Assembly (NCBI GenBank): GCA_003313425.1
Contig: NHZP01000017.1
Span: forward strand, 682,001-746,000
Reading direction: 5' to 3'
Length of the DNA: 64,000 nucleotides
DNA from: Pseudopyrenochaeta lycopersici
Taxonomy: Eukaryota; Ascomycota; Dothideomycetes; Pleosporales; Pseudopyrenochaetaceae
Part shown: one piece after another, positions 57,440-64,000 of the stretch
How positions within the stretch are numbered: position 1 is the stretch's first letter
Layout of the letters: every line of letters begins with the position of its first letter
Notes under the pieces: model-generated
The model's database searches: none
Told to the model about the DNA's origin: nothing
What the model saw: the letters and a program-made list of their open reading frames with translations, nothing else
Position numbers and translations under genes: made by a program

Positions 57440-58367
57440 ATGTCCCTGCTGTCAGCAATAGGCAGCAGCCTCAACGGCCTCGACCTCGTCCTGGCCCTCC
57501 TGCGCGCCTTCTATCTTGCTGCTTCTCTTCTTGTATCGCAGCACCGCTCGGCTTTGCACTGCGCCTGATGAACTGACCCGCGCTGCTTACTAGATCCTCG
57601 TCATACATCAAGTCCCTGCCCTGCGCACCCGCTTTCTGGCCTACGGATCGCGTGCGACAGCACCAGCTGAACCGAAGGCCGCCGTCGCGCAGAAGGCTGC
57701 CATTGACCGCCTGCTCGACTATGCTGCCACATTCCAGGTCCCGCACAACTACTTCACCCACTTTTACATCATCTCTGTAGCCTGCTCGTTGTTTTGGGCA
57801 TGGAAGCTGCAATTATGGGATGCATCTGGCCAGCTGCAGATCGTGTGGGCGCTCATGCTGCTGCAGGGCCTGCGCCGAATGCTCGAGTCATATGCCTATA
57901 CCTCGACGAGCAAGAGTAGAATGTGGTTTGCCCATTGGCTCCTTGGGCTTCTCTTCTACGTGACCATCAACGTTGCAGTCTGGGTTGAGGGTCAGAGTAG
58001 ACCGTCTGGCGGATGGGCAACCACTGCTCTTGTGCCTGCCATCCTCACCGCCCACGCACTACAGCATTCGTTCCATGCCTACCTGTACCGCCTCCGTACT
58101 GCGAACAAGGGCTACCAGCTTCCTTCGCATCCACTGTTTCCAAATCTGCTTTGTCCGCACTATACCTGCGAGATTGCCATTTACGCACTGCTATCATTCC
58201 TGGCGGCTCCAGCGGGTAGCATCCTCAACTGGACGCTAGTTTGTGGTACAATCTTCGTGGCAACAAATCTTGGAGTGACAGCAGCAGGAACCAAGGAGTG
58301 GTACATGGATAAATTTGGTCAGGCAAAGGTAGGCCATCGAAAGAGAATGATACCTGCGATATGGTAG
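57440..58367 (+). CDS. polyprenol reductase, Dfg10/SRD5A3-like
   Basis: This ER membrane enzyme reduces the alpha-isoprene unit of polyprenol to dolichol, the lipid carrier of N-glycosylation. Exons are 57440-57532 and 57594-58367; the 61-base intron (GTATCG donor, CTGAC branch) joins YLAASLL to ILVIHQVPALRTRF. The product is 288 residues. Several hydrophobic membrane segments are visible, including the one in exon 1 (LDLVLALLRAFYLAASLL). The steroid 5-alpha reductase-type C-terminus has HSFHAYLYRLR, LPSHPLFPNLLCPHYTCEI, and TKEWYMDKFGQAKVGHRKRM with the usual short basic end and PAIW. The Pro-His-Tyr-x2-Glu motif and Arg/Lys-rich end are the NADPH-binding marks of the family. The SRD5A3/Dfg10 branch fits best by size and by MLESYAYTSTSKSRMWFAHW. 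Confidence 0.88.
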
Positions 58368-58732
58368 GTTTTTGCAGGTCAAACTCCAGCTTTTTATTCA
58401 TCTCCAAGCAATATAGTTTATGTAGCTTCAATGCTATGCCAACCTATATGAGCTAGCACGAATAATGTAGACGCAATAAATAGCCGTGAATTCGATTACC
58501 TTGTCTGACTTACCCCGCCACAGCTCCAAGCTCACCACTTCACCCCTCCATAACAACAGCAGCATCCACATTGTACCTGATTGTGCCACATTTATTTCAA
58601 AGACCCCATAAAATCACTCACTCTACTGCAATCGAACGTTCCTTGACCCCGCATTCAAAGCGCCCAGCTCCCTGCAACCTTCCACTCATAACCCTCAATC
58701 ACCTACACGCTTCGCGCTCCTTTCGAGACACA
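58368..58732. other. intergenic region
   Basis: A spacer between co-directional genes; the right part is C-rich and resembles the leader of the parvulin gene. Confidence 0.5.
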
Positions 58733-59174
58733 ATGGCGCCAAAGAATAAAGGCAAAGGCAAGGACAAGGACAAAGACGCCGACGACTCGTCTAGCAAATC
58801 CAAACTAAAGCCCGCAACCTCGATAAACGTGCGCCACATCCTCTGCGAAAAGCACTCCAAGAAAGAAGAAGCCCTCGAGAAGATAAAAAACGGCGCCAAA
58901 TTCGACGATGTGGCGCGGGAAATGAGTGAAGACAAGGCGCGGCAGGGTACGTACAATTTCAGACTGTGAAAATGGAAAGAGGCAGAGAGTGTGAGGGCAA
59001 GAGTTAACAACATCCACAGGTGGTTCATTAGGCTGGAAAGTCCGCGGCTCCCTCCTTGCCGACTTCGAGAAAGTCGCCTACGATCTCGAACCGAGTACAA
59101 CGGGGTCGCCCAAGATTGGCGAGGTCAAGACTTCAGAGGGTTATCATATCATCATGGTTGAAGGACGGAAGTGA
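58733..59174 (+). CDS. parvulin peptidyl-prolyl isomerase, Pin4 type
   Basis: This catalyses cis-trans isomerisation of prolyl bonds. Human PIN4 (Par14) acts in nucleus, pre-ribosome maturation and mitochondria. Exons are 58733-58946 and 59020-59174, giving 122 residues against 131 for the human protein. The 73-base intron has a perfect GTACGT donor. Residues 1-30 are Lys/Asp/Ser-rich, like the basic DNA-binding tail of PIN4. The parvulin domain runs 32-122: [49 protein letters not shown], and [18 protein letters not shown]. The His of VRHIL and the HIIMVE end are the active-site and core strands. No WW domain is present, so it is the Pin4 rather than the Ess1/Pin1 type. Confidence 0.93.
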
Positions 59175-59647
59175 AGGACGTTTAAGCTACAACCATTATC
59201 AATGTATGTAGAGCATGGATTAGCGCAGAATTAAATATTTTTAGGACCTTGGCCGTGATATTTGCCTGTGTAATTCTTGAATATGGCATCCAAGTTAACA
59301 TATCCATGATGTCGTTCCACCCGAAAACAGAACTCCATCAAATACAAAGGCAAGGCATCACCACTTGATCCGGTTAGCCCGACGTCACCTGAACTCGCGT
59401 TCGCGTTTCCGTCCGTGCACATTTCCACCCCAGGCTCCAGCGTCCTAAGCCGCATCTACAAACACGTTTTCTTCATTGTATTTCGTATCTTGTTCCTGAA
59501 TTCCCTTTGCTCTGCCTCCAGTTTGTGGTCACAGCCGCGGCCCGGCAATCACACTCACTTTCCCGCCAAGTAGACGTAAAGCAAGCGCATCTGGTCGCGC
59601 AAACATCAACACATCTCACGCACCCTGAAAGTGCAAGGAACGCAGTT
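59175..59647. other. intergenic region upstream of Ku80
   Basis: Spacer between co-directional genes. Only short frames are present, and no gene is accepted. Confidence 0.5.
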
Positions 59648-62095
59648 ATGGCGGGGAAAGAAGCTACAGTCTTTATCGTTGATCTGGGCCGGTCAATGGG
59701 CGAGAAGAGACATGGCCGCGACCAAAGTGATCTCGATTGGGCGCTGGAATATGTGTGGGACAAGATTACGACAACTGTAAGCCGACGTTCATTTGGAGAC
59801 CTAGTGCGTTGAGTGACCTGCGATGATTTGGTGTTTTGAAGTTGAAGACGTATCGGACTTGAGATTAATGACTGCGTAGGTTGCAACGGGAAGGAAGAGC
59901 GCGCTTATGAGTGTGGTTGGTTGTCGCACAGACGCCACGGATTTAGCGGGCGTCATGGAGGAAGCTGAGGGATATGAGAATCTGAGAGTCTTCTCCGAAG
60001 TAAAACAGTAAGCGACATGCCCACCCGACTAAATCATGCCATTAACAAGAAGCAGGTATTTGCTCGGTGATATTCGAGTGCTGCAGGAGCATATGAAGCC
60101 CAGCAGAACCAATGATGGAGATTGTAAGGCCTAAATCCCCCGCAGGCAATTCATGCTAACGCTATATACAGTGGTCTCCGCTCTTGCAGTAGCTGTGCAG
60201 ATGATTGACAGCGCGACCAAAGGCGCAAAAGGTAATCCTTTAAAGTATGATCGCCGAATTATCATTGTTACCGACGGTCGGGGGGAAATGGACACTGACG
60301 ACCTGCAACACATTGCCGCGAAAATTAAAGATCCGGCTGCTCCTATAGAGATTGTACTTCTTGGTGTGGACTTTGACGATGCTGATAGTGGCTTTAAAGA
60401 AGAGGACAAGGAGTTACAGAAGGTGATTTCATTATCTTTCCCATATCCATCAATGCTAATCAACCGCAGGCAAAGAATGAGCAGGTTCTGAAAGGTTTCA
60501 TAGAGGACTGCGACGGCAATTTTGGCACTCTAGCGGTAGCCATCGATCAGCTTCATGTGCCACGCCTCAAGGAAACTCGTCCAGTCCCAAGCTACAGAGG
60601 CCAATTGACGCTTGGAGATCTTGAACATTACGACGCCACCCTCTCAATAGATGTAGAGCGGTATCCATGCACGATGATTGCGAAGCCTCCAACAGCAAGT
60701 TCATTTGTAATACGAACAGACCTTGGTGGCGTGCCAGGGCCCAGCGATCAATCGTCAGCCACCATAGTTGGTGAGGACCATCCGATGAGTGATCTGTCTG
60801 CAGTGCGGAATCAGCGCGTCTATCAAGTAGAAAATCTGGAGGAGGCAGGAACGAAGAAGAATGTCGAACAAGATGAGCTGGAGCGCGGCTACGAGTATGG
60901 AAGAACAGCCGTACACATCTCAGAATCCGACATGAACGTGGTCAAACTCGAAACACAGCAATCGCTACAGCTAGTTGGCTTCGTTAGGGCCGAGGCCTTC
61001 GAGCGATATCTTCCATTGAGCCGATCAAACTTCATAGTCCCGCAAAAGGCAAATCAACCTGCTCAACTCGCCCTATCGTCCTTCATTCACGCTTTGTACG
61101 AGGCTGAATGTTACGCTGTTGCAAGGATTGTAACGAAAGAACTCAAACCTCCACTTCTATTATTGCTTGTACCGCGGATTGAGCTGGATTGGGAAGCATT
61201 GGTCGACGTTGAATTACCTTTCGAAGAAGACATGCGGCGGTACAAGTTTCCGCCTTTAGATCGAAAGCTTACAATCAGTGGCAAGACGATCACAGAGCAC
61301 AAAGACCTACCAACCAAAGATCTCATGAATGCAATGAGCGACTATGTTGATGCAATGGATCTCTCAACCTTTGGTCGCGACGAAGACGGAAACGAGGAAG
61401 AGTACGCCAAACCAGAAGACACATTCTCACCGCTGCTCCACCGCATCGGCCACATCATCCGATGGCGAGCTACACACCCGGACCCCACCCTCGAGATTCC
61501 AGAGCCTCCAGAGATTCTGAAGAAGTACTCTGCACCACCAGCTGAGCTCATAGCGCAAGCAGAAGGCCAATTGAGCGCGCTGAAGAAAGCAGCAGATGTC
61601 AAGAAAGTTCCACCAAAGGTCAAGGGCCGAGGCAAACGTCAACGCGCAGAACGTGAAAAACCCCTCTCTGGGCTTGACGTCGACGAGCTTCTCGGAAACC
61701 GCAAGCGTGTGAAGATAGAAGCGAACAACCTAATCCCATCGTTCAAACAAGCCCTTGCCGCGACCGACGATCTCGAAGCAATACAAGAAGCTGCGGACGA
61801 TATAGCCAAGGAGATTCGCACTCTTATCACCAACAGTGTCGGTGACAGCGCATACGGACGAGCACTCGAAGCGATTCGCGTCATGCGCGAAGAAATCACC
61901 GAGCTTGAAGAGCCCGAGATATATAATTCTTTCATTAGAGACTTGAAGAATGAGATTTTGGGCGGAAAACTAAATGGCAATCGCAGGGACATGTGGTGGA
62001 TGATCAGGGGGAGCAAGTATGGACTTGTGGACCAGAAAAGAAGTCTTGTCAGTGATGTCACAGAGGATGAAGCCAAGGGGTTTTATGAGACGTGA
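59648..62095 (+). CDS. KU80: Ku80 subunit of the DNA end-binding Ku heterodimer
   Basis: This partners Ku70 to bind broken DNA ends in non-homologous end joining and at telomeres. Exons are 59648-59776, 59880-60007, 60056-60123, 60172-60422 and 60470-62095, giving 733 residues. Introns are 103, 48, 48 and 47 bases, with branches GCTAAC in the third and GCTAAT in the fourth. The vWA domain occupies about 1-225: [45 protein letters not shown] and [13 protein letters not shown]. The Ku core beta-barrel follows: [40 protein letters not shown], and [20 protein letters not shown], extending to about 470. The C-terminal domain carries [20 protein letters not shown] and an acidic end. The DNA-PKcs-recruiting motif of animal Ku80 is not seen, as usual in fungi. 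It is named ku80 or mus-52 in filamentous fungi. Confidence 0.95.
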
Positions 62096-62302
62096 CTTGC
62101 ATCGCAAAATGTAAGCTTAGTCGTTCCGTTTTAAATGTTTTTGAATACAAGACCAATGCATTGGCGGACCATCAAGTATCTACGATAACACGGGTTCAAT
62201 AGTTGATTTGCAGCCAAGCACTGTGCATGTGCAGATTTATGCTCTCTACCAGGGGCACAGAGGAGACTAAACTTAGAAGTGAACTACATCACAACTAACA
62301 AG

Positions 62303-62984
62303 CTACTCCGCATCAGGCGCTGACTTTGATCCAGGCATTGCCTCCAGCCCCGACACCGCGGGCGCATCCTGGACAAGGATCTGGGCAATGTGTTCTACGG
62401 CGAAGTCGAAATCCTTCAACTTCTCATCCGTCTGGAACAACTCATCTAAATCTCTCTCAAACATCTCAGCCTGCTCCGTTGTCAAATCCTCACCCGCCTT
62501 CAACCACTGGAGCGCGCCCTGGCTCAATATTCTCAATATCGCTACATACACTATGTTCTTCATTAGTTGCAATTCCTGTCCCCAGTCCGGCTACAATTCC
62601 TGGGATTCAGCTTGGGAAATACTTACATCCTAGCTGGATACTCGATCCAGGCGTCTGTCCGTACCTGTCGAGCGTGCGTTTACCCGGGTTGTACCACCAC
62701 GACGCCAATTCGACAGTTTCGTACACGGCTGGGTGCGTCCTCCCCGTGGGATGCACTTCTGTAACGAGCTCCTTCTTCTTGTCGTAGAACTCGGCTGTGG
62801 TGTAGTACGTGTAGAACACCTGGTCTAGAGGCATCTTGAGGATGCTGCAGACAGTGAGATAGAATGCATCGGTCGTCCATCCGGGCCAGAGTCTGCAGTG
62901 GTCTTTGCGCTCGTGTTCATTTGGGTAGTAGCTAACTCTGCGGATCACATGCGGTGGGCCTGCGGGCGCGGTTGGTGGGGGCAT
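62303..62984 (-). CDS. unrecognised fungal protein; two coding parts not joinable in frame
   Basis: Two clearly coding parts lie on the minus strand. Part 1 runs from the ATG at 62984 to 62627 (about 119 residues: RRVSYYPNEHERKDHC, LWPGWTTDAFYLTVCSIL, ELASWWYNPGKRTLDRYGQ) and ends at a perfect GTAAGT donor in phase 1. Part 2 is 62575-62303 (90 residues: LQLMKNIVYVAILRILSQG, then a Glu/Asp-rich helical end VEHIAQILVQDA) after a CAG acceptor in phase 0. Splicing the two puts part 2 out of frame. No other GT-AG pair I found repairs it, because every candidate acceptor is in phase 0 while the donors near the end of part 1 are in phase 1 or 2. Either the gene is broken by an indel, the assembly is wrong there, or a cryptic splice site is used. 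No family is recognised. Confidence 0.5.
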
Positions 62985-63642
62985 GTTGGTAACGGGGGAG
63001 TTGGGGCTGGGGGCTATTGGAGTGGAGATGAGGGTGTTGGGAATGAGTTCCCCCCCGAAATCTTGTTGATCAATATGTTTGGAAAGTTTGGAGGTGCGCT
63101 TTCATATTTTTCCTTGTTAAGGGAGCGTTGTCACAGGTCTCAGGAGTCATGGGTTTAATATATATGTTTCGGAGCAATAGGAAATGTCGCTAATGGGTAT
63201 GAATATCTAATTTGTCATAGGTGTGGAGACGACTTCTTGGACGCTGGTGGAGTAGGTATAGATCGAGTGAGGGATCGGTTTTGTGTACCTTTGAGCTTTA
63301 CTCTGGTCCTACTGGACGTCATTGTTTGCAAGATACTTGTGTCATGATACTACCCAGGAGAGCAAATCGGTTGGATCTGGGGTCAATGATCTCTGCAAGA
63401 AGATATATCCTACGTTCTATAGTCATGAATGACAAGCAAAGTGTTTGTGCAGTCGACTTGTGACTCTCATCATACTGTCAGTAAACACTGACGCAGTGTA
63501 GGGTAATACAAACGGCAGAATAAATATTCTTCGCCAATGGTATTTACACCCCTAGTGCTTGAAATTATACGTATCTGTACCTTGTACTTGCATAGTGCTC
63601 CCCTATAACCTTCGACCATACTGTATCTCCCACCACCAAATC
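62985..63642. other. divergent intergenic region
   Basis: Promoters of two divergent genes. Short plus-strand frames at 62898-63158 and 63221-63463 have no family feature. Confidence 0.45.
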
Positions 63643-64000
63643 ATGTCGACAAACGAAGATAAAGGCAAAGCAGAAAGCTGTCCAAAGGACGCCGAAAGTT
63701 CAATCATATATGCCCACACGTTGTATCCAATACTGTATCCCAAGTCATGGGGTGGGCGAGATAGCAATGTGGTCGCATTGGGCTTTACAACAAGTGAATT
63801 CGATTATAAGCTTTGCATGGAGTTTGCATGGGCTGCACATAACCCCTTTCAACTCACAGAGCTAGAACTAATCGAGTTCAAATCGAAATTGATCAGCCAA
63901 TCAACCGAGAAACACAAGCAATTTCGTTGGAGTCCAAGTATACCATTGGTTGCTGAAACAGCCATATACTGGATCTCTCCTAAGGGTATTTTAGATAAGA
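63643..64000 (+). CDS. hypothetical protein, 3' partial
   Basis: An open frame starts at the ATG in ACCAAATCATGTCGAC and runs to the window edge without a stop, 119 residues so far. The start is Lys/Asp/Glu/Ser-rich (MSTNEDKGKAESCPKDAE); the rest reads IIYAHTLYPILYPKSWGG, KLCMEFAWAAHNPFQLTELE, IEFKSKLISQSTEKHKQFRW. The aromatic and hydrophobic spacing suggests a folded globular domain. No intron is needed in this part. The family is not recognised. Confidence 0.5.
   Translation, partial: MSTNEDKGKAESCPKDAESSIIYAHTLYPILYPKSWGGRDSNVVALGFTTSEFDYKLCMEFAWAAHNPFQLTELELIEFKSKLISQSTEKHKQFRWSPSIPLVAETAIYWISPKGILDK

Noticed and set aside
1..64000. tRNA, rRNA, CRISPR or intact transposon
   Set aside because: No cloverleaf B-box with a matching acceptor stem, no rRNA core, no spaced repeats and no transposase or reverse transcriptase motifs were seen by eye.

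Overview
The window is nuclear DNA of a filamentous ascomycete (Pezizomycotina; a Dothideomycete is my best guess from gene content, not proven). The evidence is eukaryotic gene structure throughout: GT-AG introns mostly of 46 to 120 bases with CTAAC or CTGAC branch sites 10 to 20 bases before the acceptor, monocistronic genes on both strands, and fungal families such as Ku80, Hos4, Dbp8, Nop13, Stm1 and DUF7730. I see no operons, CRISPR arrays, rRNA, tRNA or intact transposons. Exon models were built by hand by joining reading frames at splice sites.

Layout. 1-8.2 kb: 3' part of a SET-domain methyltransferase gene, the DEAD-box helicase Dbp8, a three-exon cytochrome P450 on the minus strand, and a three-exon DUF7730 protein. 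8.2-14.7 kb: gene-poor, with one unrecognised 356-residue protein at 12.1 kb. 14.7-28.2 kb: a Vid24/GID4-type protein, an FMN split-barrel protein, a six-exon arrestin-domain protein (minus), a bZIP factor and a six-exon Stm1 homologue. 29-37 kb: an RBR ubiquitin ligase (minus) and a secreted GH3 beta-glucosidase. 37.2-37.8 kb: a decayed methionine aminopeptidase 2 copy. 39.4-47 kb: a FHA-forkhead factor, complex I subunit NDUFS5 (minus), an aspartic protease (minus) and Nop13 (minus). 47.9-52.5 kb: an NBR1-type autophagy receptor with four ZZ fingers and an aldo-keto reductase (minus). 53.4-62.1 kb: Hos4 (minus), polyprenol reductase, a Pin4-type parvulin and Ku80. 62.3-64 kb: an unrecognised two-part gene whose parts do not join in frame (minus), then the start of another unknown gene running off the end.

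Functionally this is ordinary housekeeping chromosome: ribosome biogenesis and protection (Dbp8, Nop13, Stm1), protein turnover (Vid24/GID4, RBR ligase, NBR1), chromatin and DNA repair (SET, Hos4, Ku80), ER lipid and glycan metabolism (polyprenol reductase), respiration (NDUFS5) and extracellular carbohydrate degradation (GH3). Nothing suggests a metabolite gene cluster. I found no clearly new system. The items most worth a second look are the broken MetAP2 copy, the out-of-frame gene at 62.3-63.0 kb, the orphan protein at 12.1 kb in a gene desert, the NBR1 architecture with a C-terminal LIR-like motif, and a three-unit CGTCA repeat in the shared Nop13/NBR1 promoter.
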